27,919 nt of DNA from SZUA-76 sp945787585 (GTDB lineage: Bacteria > Pseudomonadota > Gammaproteobacteria > SZUA-140): positions 1 through 27,919 of the forward strand of contig CAMYIG010000013.1 of assembly GCA_947258425.1 (NCBI GenBank). The letters run 5' to 3'. The stretch's first letter is position 1. Every line of letters begins with the position of its first letter. Positions 8,412 through 15,277 of this stretch are shown here, piece after piece. A model generated the notes under the pieces. It was not told where the DNA came from. It did no database searches and saw only the letters and a program-made list of their open reading frames with translations. Made by a program: the position numbers and the translations under genes.

Positions 8412-9302
8412 TTAATGCTGCTGTTGCAGCAAATTGGCCTTAATTTCCATAATGTCGAAGGACTCGACCTTTTCAAAAGATTTTGCACGCATGATATTAT
8501 CCAGCGTCATCACAATAGTGGCGTCATGCTGCCTGATCACCTTGCCACGAATCACACGAGCCTCAGCACTCGCGGGTAGATCAAATGACAGTGTCACCAG
8601 CGCCCCTTCCCGATAGCGGAATGAGTTCTCAGCATCATGGTAGATAATTCTAGCGGCGCAATCTGAGAAATCGACCATCGTACAACCCAGCGGCTCCTGA
8701 TTGAGTTTAGCCTGAATCTGACCAGGGATATCGGTCTTCAATCGTACATGGCTACGTTGTTCAAGCAATTGAAACGCGGCCGGATCCACATCAAGTATAG
8801 CCACCTGATGTCCAACGTAATGCCCTTCTTTAAGGATCATCTGTTTTCTGACCATCATATCGATGACCGGCAGGCGGCCATCATTCTGTTCGCCTTTTAA
8901 CGTAATATTATTACCCTTGATAAAGCCGCCATGCTTACCCAGCAACTCCTTACTCGCATAATCAAGCCCCTCTTCACCTCGGCCTGCCGTCGGCATAACA
9001 AACGCAAAACGCTCTACTTGCTTGACCCGATCGCCTCTTAGATAGATCTGCATTTCACCCTCTTCCTGTACCCAGCTAATATCATTATTTGAATAGACAA
9101 GCTCGTTATTGAGCTCATAGGCAATAATCGTGGTATTAAGTGTCAGCTCCTGCTTGTATTCAGGATAGTAGCTCAATTTTTTACTAATCGGAAAATAGGG
9201 GATCAACCGCACTAGGCCATCACTATCGAATGCGGGTTTGGATAACACCTTTTCATCAGAAACAGTTCGCTTTTTGCTCGTCTTGTTAAATATTCCCAGC
9301 AT
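8412..9302 (-). CDS. PilZ-domain protein (probable cyclic-di-GMP effector)
   Basis: 296 aa with start ATG at 9302. I prefer this over an upstream in-frame TTG at 9332 because AAGAAGAG precedes the ATG at suitable spacing. The N-terminal about 170 residues have no domain I recognise and carry no membrane segment or signal peptide. The C-terminal part is a PilZ domain: RSHVR (about 183-187) matches the RxxxR arginine motif, and DFSDCA (about 211-216) matches D-x-S-x-x-G with the final Gly replaced by Ala. The layout (an N-terminal domain plus C-terminal PilZ) recalls the YcgR flagellar-brake class, and a flagellin gene is in the same window. The N-terminal part is not convincingly YcgR, however, so the target is unknown. 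Same strand as ligA, 85 bp upstream of it. Confidence 0.8.
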   Translation of the reverse strand: MLGIFNKTSKKRTVSDEKVLSKPAFDSDGLVRLIPYFPISKKLSYYPEYKQELTLNTTIIAYELNNELVYSNNDISWVQEEGEMQIYLRGDRVKQVERFAFVMPTAGRGEEGLDYASKELLGKHGGFIKGNNITLKGEQNDGRLPVIDMMVRKQMILKEGHYVGHQVAILDVDPAAFQLLEQRSHVRLKTDIPGQIQAKLNQEPLGCTMVDFSDCAARIIYHDAENSFRYREGALVTLSFDLPASAEARVIRGKVIRQHDATIVMTLDNIMRAKSFEKVESFDIMEIKANLLQQQH

Positions 9303-9443
9303 GGCAACAACTCTTCTTAAATATAAATACAACTAAACCGGAGATTTATTCTAACCCAATAACAATAAGAATCATATGGGGCTATTCCAGGGCAACCTTA
9401 TGATTTAATTAGAGTAGCTGTACTATCACACATATTCACACAC

Positions 9444-10706
9444 TTAAATCGTCTGCCGAACACCCTCTGGCTGCCATGCGGGTGCAATCACATTCGGCAT
9501 CCGGGAACGCTTCATCAGTCGCATAGGGGTCAGCGTGAACTCACCATAACGATCATTCACCTGATCCATCACCGCATTAACCTCTCGATGAGCTGGCTCA
9601 CTCTGCGAGGCAAAAAGTTCAATCTGGTGATTGGCGATACGTGGATTCAGCGCTGTAATCTGCACCTGATGTACCCCTTCGCCATGCCAATGGGTATTCA
9701 ACATTTGACGACAGAGCTTCATAATCTCATGACTATCATTCACGGCAAGCTCCGACTGATATTTACCTCCAATCCAGCCAGCATTCGTGCGCAAGCCAAT
9801 GAAAAAGCGTCTCGCCTGCATCTCATGACGACGCAGACGCATCGCCAGCTTCTCACTCATGTGCAACAGGTAAGTCTCAATCACATCAATATCTGTCGTA
9901 TTGGGCGGCATCACCTTACCGTGGCCCATCGATTTAGGCGGCTGCAGGTCAACACTCACCTTGCTAGGATCTTCGCCCTGACACATATGCCAGATACGTC
10001 GTCCAAGATTGCCAAAACGGCGCGCCAAAACACTAATCGGTATCTGCTTCATCTCGCCACATTTACGCACACCGTGTTGCGCAAGAAAATCACCAATGCC
10101 TTTAGCGATACCACACAGCTCGGTTACTGGCACCTCTTTCAAACGCTGCGCCGCCTCCCATGGCGGGATCACAGTAAGGCCGCTGGGCTTTTCAAGTTTC
10201 GCGGCAAACTTGGCGGTCGTCTTGTCGCCGCTGACCCCTATCGAACAACGAATGCCCGAGGCCTCATACACCTTATCTCTCACCATCCGTGCGATACGTA
10301 ACGGCGTGCCGTGCAATTTTTGACAACGAGTAATATCAAGGAAGGCCTCATCGACCGAAAACACTTCGACATCGGGGGTAATATCGTGCAATGCGCGCAT
10401 AATATCCTGTGACACTCGCGCATAACGTTTAGGGTCTGCGGGACATTGAATCAGGTCAGGGCAGAGTCGTCGTGCTTCACGCAGGCGCATGCCCGTGCGC
10501 ACCCCATAAGCACGCGCCTCATAAGAACAGGTGATGATACAGGTACCCTGCTCACCATTGGTGACCGCGATTGGCTTACCCTGCCACTGGGGACGATCAC
10601 GCTGTTCGATCGATGCAAAAAAGGCATTCATATCCACCAGAATAATGGCGCGTGGCCACACCACTGGGCTGCGGTCTATCTGATCTTTTTTAGTGATAAT
10701 TTTCAT
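9444..10706 (-). CDS. dinB: Y-family DNA polymerase, DinB (Pol IV) type
   Basis: 420 aa error-prone translesion polymerase. Catalytic carboxylates are visible as D25 in VDMNAFFASIE and D119-E120 in FSVDEAFLDI. F30 is in the steric-gate position. The fingers and thumb follow (GVSGDKTTAKFAAKLEKP at about 157-174; CGIAKGIG helix-hairpin-helix at about 198-205), then a little-finger domain. QIELF at 361-365 fits the beta-clamp-binding pentapeptide. It is longer than E. coli Pol IV (351 aa), with about 16 extra N-terminal and 50 C-terminal residues. ATG at 10706 has AGAGG upstream. It lies 29 bp after lexA on the same strand, so it is almost certainly its operon partner and thus damage-inducible. 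The symbol reflects family only; whether it is the genome's main Pol IV is unknown. Confidence 0.9.
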   Translation of the reverse strand: MKIITKKDQIDRSPVVWPRAIILVDMNAFFASIEQRDRPQWQGKPIAVTNGEQGTCIITCSYEARAYGVRTGMRLREARRLCPDLIQCPADPKRYARVSQDIMRALHDITPDVEVFSVDEAFLDITRCQKLHGTPLRIARMVRDKVYEASGIRCSIGVSGDKTTAKFAAKLEKPSGLTVIPPWEAAQRLKEVPVTELCGIAKGIGDFLAQHGVRKCGEMKQIPISVLARRFGNLGRRIWHMCQGEDPSKVSVDLQPPKSMGHGKVMPPNTTDIDVIETYLLHMSEKLAMRLRRHEMQARRFFIGLRTNAGWIGGKYQSELAVNDSHEIMKLCRQMLNTHWHGEGVHQVQITALNPRIANHQIELFASQSEPAHREVNAVMDQVNDRYGEFTLTPMRLMKRSRMPNVIAPAWQPEGVRQTI

Positions 10707-10735
10707 GCTACTGCCTCTGTTGCTTGACTGCCTGC

Positions 10736-11335
10736 CTATAAATAGCTGCGCATTTGCCCAACCAGTACGCCCTGTATTCGCACCCGCTGTGCCGCATAGA
10801 TGAACGGCTGCATGGTGCTATTTTCCGGGATCAATTTCACACGCCCATCATTCATATATTTCAACCGTTTCAGTGTCGCTTCTTCGCCATCGATCAACGC
10901 CACCACAATTTCGCCGCTGTGCGCTTGCTGACAATGACGAATCACCACCATATCGCCATCAAGGATGCCAACATCGATCATTGAATCCCCCACCACCTTC
11001 AAGATGAAACGACCCGGACCCATAAAGAAGTCCATCAGGTTAAGCTTGTCGTGTCCGGGGATCGCCTCGATCGGCAGGCCCGCTGCAATCTTGCCCAGCA
11101 GCGGCAGACTAGCGCCCTCCTCGTCTTCATCCTCGACCAGCTGTAGACCGCGCCAACCTGCGTGGTTACGCACCAGATGTCCTTTATCGATCAGCCCCTG
11201 TACATAGCGGTGCACCGTCCCCTTGGATGACACCCCGACAACATTGCCAATCTCAACCAGCGTCGGCGCACGCTCATGCTGTGCAATATGCTGTCGGATC
11301 GCATCAAGAATGCGCTGTTCAAGTTCGGTCAACAT
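10736..11335 (-). CDS. lexA: LexA-family SOS repressor
   Basis: 199 aa, normal length. N-terminal winged helix (1-70), acidic linker, then a self-cleaving S24 peptidase domain. The cleavage site is Ala85-Gly86 (KIAAGLP), the nucleophile is Ser118 in VVGDSMID and the general base is Lys156 in EEATLKRL. All are present, so it should be cleavable after RecA activation. The recognition helix reads GVSSKGTVHRYV, unlike E. coli LexA (FRSPNAAEEHL). It resembles the SKSGIHRLI of alphaproteobacterial LexA as I recall it, and the promoter holds the matching GTTC-N7-GTTC box. It heads an operon with the DinB-type polymerase. It could be the only LexA of this organism or a second paralogue beside a classical one. 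Confidence 0.93.
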   Translation of the reverse strand: MLTELEQRILDAIRQHIAQHERAPTLVEIGNVVGVSSKGTVHRYVQGLIDKGHLVRNHAGWRGLQLVEDEDEEGASLPLLGKIAAGLPIEAIPGHDKLNLMDFFMGPGRFILKVVGDSMIDVGILDGDMVVIRHCQQAHSGEIVVALIDGEEATLKRLKYMNDGRVKLIPENSTMQPFIYAAQRVRIQGVLVGQMRSYL

Positions 11336-11374
11336 AAGGATTACCCCCCAACATCAATTAATCTGCCTGGAAAT

Positions 11375-11403
11375 AGCATAGAGAACTTTAAGAGAACTTT
11401 CAA
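11375..11403 (-). promoter_or_regulatory. lexA promoter with embedded GTTC-N7-GTTC SOS box
   Basis: Reading the minus strand, -35 TTGAAA (11403-11398), an exact 17-bp spacer and -10 TATGCT (11380-11375) form a good sigma-70 promoter about 40 bp before the lexA start. The spacer holds a direct repeat, GTTC-TCTTAAA-GTTC, at 11397-11383. It is part of a larger 10-bp repeat with 11-bp period (11380-11389 and 11391-11400), about one helix turn. GTTC-N7-GTTC is the alphaproteobacterial LexA box; the gammaproteobacterial one is CTGT-N8-ACAG, which I do not see here. Bound repressor would block polymerase, giving autoregulation. Confidence 0.82.
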
Positions 11404-11455
11404 GCAATTTAAAACAATTCAATTTAAACCGTTAATAAATGCCAATTCTTTGCCC

Positions 11456-11484
11456 TTGAAGACGAATTAATAAGTGATTATTCT
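11456..11484 (+). promoter_or_regulatory. Candidate sigma-70 promoter of the di-haem cytochrome gene
   Basis: TTGAAG (11456-11461), a 17-bp spacer and TATTCT (11479-11484) face the cytochrome gene, leaving a leader of about 75 nt. The leader contains an inverted repeat, ATGACTG (11500-11506) with CAGTCAT (11536-11542). The promoter is divergent from the lexA promoter, with about 50 bp between the two -35 elements. Confidence 0.5.
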
Positions 11485-11565
11485 TGGTGCCTAATTTTTA
11501 TGACTGTATTGCGGCTAACGCTGTCCCGCTCAGATCAGTCATACCCACTAAGAAAGGATTTTTAG

Positions 11566-13470
11566 ATGAAACCGATCTATCTCATCGCCACAGCGATTTT
11601 CGTAAGTATTCTCACCGGCTGTACTTACACCTCTCAGGGCGTTGTTGTCAGCCAGGACCGCTACGCTGAGCCGCAAAAGGAAGATCACTTTGGCGACGCC
11701 GCAGAAAAAATTGTCTACCTTGATCAAAACTGGGATCGCTGGGACAGCACATGGTTTTACAACACCACGCAAGGTTCTAACTTTCTCCCCTACGATATTT
11801 TTATCCACCTGGAACAGAAAGATAATCAGACCCTGTTTAGAGATAATAAAAACATGAGCAAGTATCGCTACCTGACTCAACGTGAAAGCTGGGACAATCC
11901 CGACGGCCTGCCGGTCGGTTTTGTCAAAGACACCTATCAGGGCAACGACTACATGGGCTTCACCTGCGCCGCTTGTCATACCGGTCAGGTCAACTATCAA
12001 GGGACCGGCATCCGCATCGATGGCGGCCCCGCACTGGCCGATATGGATAGCATGCTGCTCGCACTGGAAGCGGCACTGGTCGCAACGCAAAATGATGAAG
12101 AAAAGTTCCAGCGGCTGGCGACGCGCATCGGTGATGACCCCCACTCGGTACGTCAATCACTGGCGGCGGCTACTGAGCGACTGTCACTTTACAATCAGGT
12201 CAACCGTCCCACCAATAGCAGTCACACTGTAGCTTACGGCTACGGTCGTCTCGATGCCTTTGGGCGCATCTACAACCGAATCCTCGGCCACTTAACCCCC
12301 GGCAATGAAGGCAGTAATTTCAATCCACCCAACGCACCGGTCAGCTACCCTTTTCTATGGGATACGCCACAACACGATTTTGTACAGTGGAACGGCGTCG
12401 CCGACAATAATGATGGCTCCCCGGCAGGATTCCTTGGGCCACTGGGGCGTAACACCGGCGAAGTACTCGGCGTATTTGCCACTTTCAGCCTAGAAAAACA
12501 GAAAAGACACCTCGGCTACAAAGCTTCTGCCGACAAACGCAATCTGGTGCGTCTCGAAAAACACCTGGTCGACCTGCAATCACCGCTATGGCCAGAAGAT
12601 GTTCTACCCAAAATCGACCGCCCGCTGGCACAAAAAGGTGAAGAAGTCTTTAACGCGTACAAATGCCAGCTCTGCCATAGCGATGACAATGCGTTCATTC
12701 GTAACAACCCCAAACGGCTCGTCACAGCCCAGTTTGCCAGCGTCGATATCATCGGTACCGACAAGCAGATGGCAAGTAATGCAATCGAATATAAAGGTAA
12801 AACAGGTCTCTTTAACGGTGAAATCATCGGCCTGGATCCAAGGGAGAAATTCGGTGAAGAGACCCCTGTGGTGACAGCACTGACAAAAGCGGCGCAAGGC
12901 GTGATCATTGCACGCGATCCCGACAAGTCATGGATACGCGCCCGTGCCGAATGGCTGTACGACATCATCGTTGCCCTCTTTGACAATCCAGTCAGAAAGT
13001 CTGAACGACATGTCGACTTTGAAATAAACAATGCCTTTCCCAGCAGCCTTAACGCCTATAAAGCCCGCCCACTCAATGGTATCTGGGCGACGGCACCCTA
13101 CCTGCACAACGGCTCGGTGCCCAGTCTCTATGAGATGCTGCTGCCGAGCTGTCACGATGCAGAGGTTGCCGCAGGGAACCCCTGTCGCCCCAACCGTTTC
13201 ACTGTCGCCAGCCGTGAATTAGATCCAAAAAAAGTAGGGCTTGAGCAGCGAGACCGAACGCAGTTCCCCGATCTGTTCGAATTCGATACCTCACTACCGG
13301 GCAACAGTAATGCGGGTCACGAATACGCCGTCGGCAAAACTCCTGTGATTAAAGTCGATGCCAATGGATTTGCGATTCGGAATGCGGATGGTTCATTCGC
13401 AACGGAGACCTTACCCCCGATCAACGATGAACAGCGCTGGGCATTGGTTGAATACCTTAAAACACTCTAA
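11566..13470 (+). CDS. RoxA-like di-haem c-type cytochrome / peroxidase-family lipoprotein
   Basis: 634 aa exported di-haem protein. The N-terminus is a lipoprotein signal (ILTGC, Cys19, with Thr at +2), so it is probably anchored to the outer membrane facing the periplasm. Two haem c sites are visible: CAACH (134-138) and CQLCH (367-371). Length and the wide haem spacing fit the RoxA/di-haem-peroxidase branch rather than the short CcpA/MauG type (about 300-350 aa). The segment YPFLWDTPQHDFVQWNG (about 261-277) is typical of this branch as I recall it. RoxA itself is a dioxygenase cleaving polyisoprene; most relatives have no known substrate. AAAGGA precedes the start ATG. It converges with a P450 gene over a shared terminator, so an oxidative role on an unsaturated lipid or isoprenoid is possible (inference). 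Confidence 0.85.
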   Translation: MKPIYLIATAIFVSILTGCTYTSQGVVVSQDRYAEPQKEDHFGDAAEKIVYLDQNWDRWDSTWFYNTTQGSNFLPYDIFIHLEQKDNQTLFRDNKNMSKYRYLTQRESWDNPDGLPVGFVKDTYQGNDYMGFTCAACHTGQVNYQGTGIRIDGGPALADMDSMLLALEAALVATQNDEEKFQRLATRIGDDPHSVRQSLAAATERLSLYNQVNRPTNSSHTVAYGYGRLDAFGRIYNRILGHLTPGNEGSNFNPPNAPVSYPFLWDTPQHDFVQWNGVADNNDGSPAGFLGPLGRNTGEVLGVFATFSLEKQKRHLGYKASADKRNLVRLEKHLVDLQSPLWPEDVLPKIDRPLAQKGEEVFNAYKCQLCHSDDNAFIRNNPKRLVTAQFASVDIIGTDKQMASNAIEYKGKTGLFNGEIIGLDPREKFGEETPVVTALTKAAQGVIIARDPDKSWIRARAEWLYDIIVALFDNPVRKSERHVDFEINNAFPSSLNAYKARPLNGIWATAPYLHNGSVPSLYEMLLPSCHDAEVAAGNPCRPNRFTVASRELDPKKVGLEQRDRTQFPDLFEFDTSLPGNSNAGHEYAVGKTPVIKVDANGFAIRNADGSFATETLPPINDEQRWALVEYLKTL

Positions 13471-13490
13471 TAAATTTAAACATGCTCAAT

Positions 13491-13527
13491 AAAAAAGGCC
13501 CTGTAGCAATACAGGGCCTTTTCTTTT
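13491..13527. terminator. Bidirectional intrinsic terminator between cytochrome and P450 genes
   Basis: A perfect 9-bp stem GGCCCTGTA (13497-13505) pairs with TACAGGGCC (13510-13518) around a GCAA tetraloop. It is flanked by six A on the left and TTTTCTTTT on the right, so it works as a Rho-independent terminator on both strands. It ends the plus-strand cytochrome gene and the minus-strand P450 gene. Confidence 0.95.
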
Positions 13528-13557
13528 AAACTCACACCTGCGGTTGCTGGCGCGATG

Positions 13558-14877
13558 CTATGAGGGCCGCCACTTGAGTGAATAGTGCTCAGGGACCGCG
13601 CCCCCATTTTTATCGATCGGCCCCAACGCCTGAATCTCGGGGCGCAACAATACCTGTTTCACCATCTCAGGGATCATTACTCTGCCGATCTCTTTTCCCA
13701 TGCACTCATGCGAGCCGAAACCAAAATGGAAACTATTGCCATAGGGGCGCGCAGGGTTAAACGTTTCCGGGTCATCAAAGGCGGCAGGATCAAACATCGC
13801 CGACAGCATCAACGGCATAATGGTGGTCCCTTTTGTGATTAAGATTTCACGCTCCGTGCCACTGGCGACGGTATAATCCTCGGCCGCGGTACGGAACATA
13901 TATTTGAAGGCGGGATTGAAACGTAGCGCTTCCCACACAATCGGATCGAAGGCCTCATTATTCCCCTCCTTCGCGGCTGTCACCGCCAACGACAATATTT
14001 CAGGGCGGTCCAGTATGCCCTGCACCGCCTGACTCACCGCCATCGATGTCGTCTCCACCGCACCGATCAACAGACCGCCAGCATTAATCCCCTGACGAAA
14101 AATATTGAAGTTGGCCTCTTTGGGATGATCTGCCTGCAAAATACGATAGACCACATCGTCTTTCGATTTTCCCAGCTTGTTCATGATCCATTTGCGTGCG
14201 ATTAATAACCCAATATAAAGCCCCAGCCAGCGGTTCGAATTTTCGCGCTTTTTGATAATTTCATCCGCATTTGGTAAGTCATGAAAAAACTGATTATGAA
14301 ATGAATCATACTGATTCCAGTAAGACCACTTAATCAGATGTTTTGGATTGATACCATCCAGACCAAAGTGCTCCTGCACCATCGCCGTCGGAACCGTCCG
14401 CGCATAATCCGGTACCAGATCGATTGCTCCGTTTGCGCTATCGAGCGTCTCTTTTGCTTTAGCGGCGATAAACTCACGGATGCGCGGTAAGTCCTCACGT
14501 TTAAGCAGTGACAACATGATCGCCTTTTCATTATTGTGCATCGGCGTATCATCTTCGGCCATCAGATAGTCACCCATCTTGGGCTTATAAAGTTCCACCG
14601 TAAAAGTACGCGGGATAGTGACCACTTCGTTGAAATCATCAAAACGGGCAATCAGGGTACAAACGGGCGTCTTCAGTATCGGGCGCTGTTCCCGCAGCTC
14701 TTTGAAAAAGGCGATCGGATATTCATTCATCCAGTGTCGCACCAGCGGCCATTGTTCCGCTTCCGGTGTACTATCAAATCGTTCAAGAAAACTCCCCGTC
14801 TGCAAAGCTTCGTCCCCCATCATATTATTAGCATCGTTATGAGCGCCTTCTGCAAGTGATCCCTCTACTGCATTCAT
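13558..14877 (-). CDS. Cytochrome P450 monooxygenase
   Basis: 439 aa soluble bacterial-type P450. The start is ATG at 14877, preceded by AAGGAG at ideal spacing; an in-frame GTG at 14913 is possible but has no such signal. Landmarks: I-helix region GAVETTSM (about 272-279) with the oxygen-activating Thr; E-x-x-R as EALR (316-319); and the haem loop FGFGSHECMG with thiolate Cys392. There is no membrane anchor, so it would take electrons from a ferredoxin or similar partner. No ferredoxin or reductase gene is next to it. The only close partner is the convergent RoxA-like cytochrome. The substrate cannot be read from sequence. An inverted repeat about 50 bp upstream may be an operator. Confidence 0.93.
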   Translation of the reverse strand: MNAVEGSLAEGAHNDANNMMGDEALQTGSFLERFDSTPEAEQWPLVRHWMNEYPIAFFKELREQRPILKTPVCTLIARFDDFNEVVTIPRTFTVELYKPKMGDYLMAEDDTPMHNNEKAIMLSLLKREDLPRIREFIAAKAKETLDSANGAIDLVPDYARTVPTAMVQEHFGLDGINPKHLIKWSYWNQYDSFHNQFFHDLPNADEIIKKRENSNRWLGLYIGLLIARKWIMNKLGKSKDDVVYRILQADHPKEANFNIFRQGINAGGLLIGAVETTSMAVSQAVQGILDRPEILSLAVTAAKEGNNEAFDPIVWEALRFNPAFKYMFRTAAEDYTVASGTEREILITKGTTIMPLMLSAMFDPAAFDDPETFNPARPYGNSFHFGFGSHECMGKEIGRVMIPEMVKQVLLRPEIQALGPIDKNGGAVPEHYSLKWRPS

Positions 14878-15277
14878 AGCCTTCTCCTTAAGATTATCCG
14901 AATCGAATAGCACACACGCTATTCAGCTGCTCGATCAAATGATCGTGCAACAAAACGGCATCGAATCAGATGACTGATAAAAACATAGTGTGTGGGGATT
15001 ATCTTCAATCTTGTCCAGCTTGTCTATGCTGACAAATCATTGACGTATCACGGTTTTCACTCACAGTTAAGTGCATAGAAAGCCCCTCGATATAGAAAAG
15101 GCAGGTATTAATTAGATGAAATACAAGAATGTAACGCGCCCACAATCGACAAAGTCAAGCCAACAACTGGACCGAAGGGTAATCAATACCGGCATGAATA
15201 AACGGTAATCTATGACGTTTAAAATTGAATGAAGATTGAAAGCAAGTGAAACAGGTTGTTATGTTATCCAGCGATCA
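14878..15277. other. 400-bp intergenic region upstream of P450
   Basis: This gap separates the P450 gene from the downstream end of the large PilZ-like gene, both on the minus strand. It holds the P450 ribosome site (AAGGAG near 14886), the inverted repeat listed separately, and a CTTGTC-x-x-x-CTTGTC direct repeat with a following GACAA near 15010-15034 that could be part of the promoter region. A 30-codon basic ORF at 15116-15208 (+) has no good ribosome site and is not called. No terminator for the PilZ-like gene was recognised. Confidence 0.5.
14929..14948. promoter_or_regulatory. 20-bp inverted repeat, candidate operator of the P450 gene
   Basis: CGATCA (14932-14937) and TGATCG (14940-14945) are perfect inverted arms around AA. 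After one unpaired base on each side the pairing continues with GC/GC (14929-14930, 14947-14948). The site lies 52-71 bp upstream of the P450 start, a usual place for a dimeric repressor or activator site. No regulator gene is adjacent. Confidence 0.45.

Noticed and set aside
8434..8616. Open frames on the plus strand opposite the PilZ, ligA and polymerase genes
   Set aside because: They are shadows of strongly supported minus-strand genes and resemble no family.
9303..9332. Longer N-terminus of the PilZ protein from TTG at 9332
   Set aside because: The ATG at 9302 has a good AAGAAGAG site; the TTG has none.
11336..11400. Classical gammaproteobacterial SOS box CTGT-N8-ACAG before lexA
   Set aside because: Searched for and not found; only the GTTC-N7-GTTC repeat is present.
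14878..14913. Longer P450 starting at GTG 14913
   Set aside because: The ideal AAGGAG for the ATG at 14877 lies within this extension, which marks the downstream ATG as the start.
15116..15208. 30-codon basic ORF in the P450 upstream gap
   Set aside because: No convincing ribosome site, no recognisable motif and very short; likely chance.
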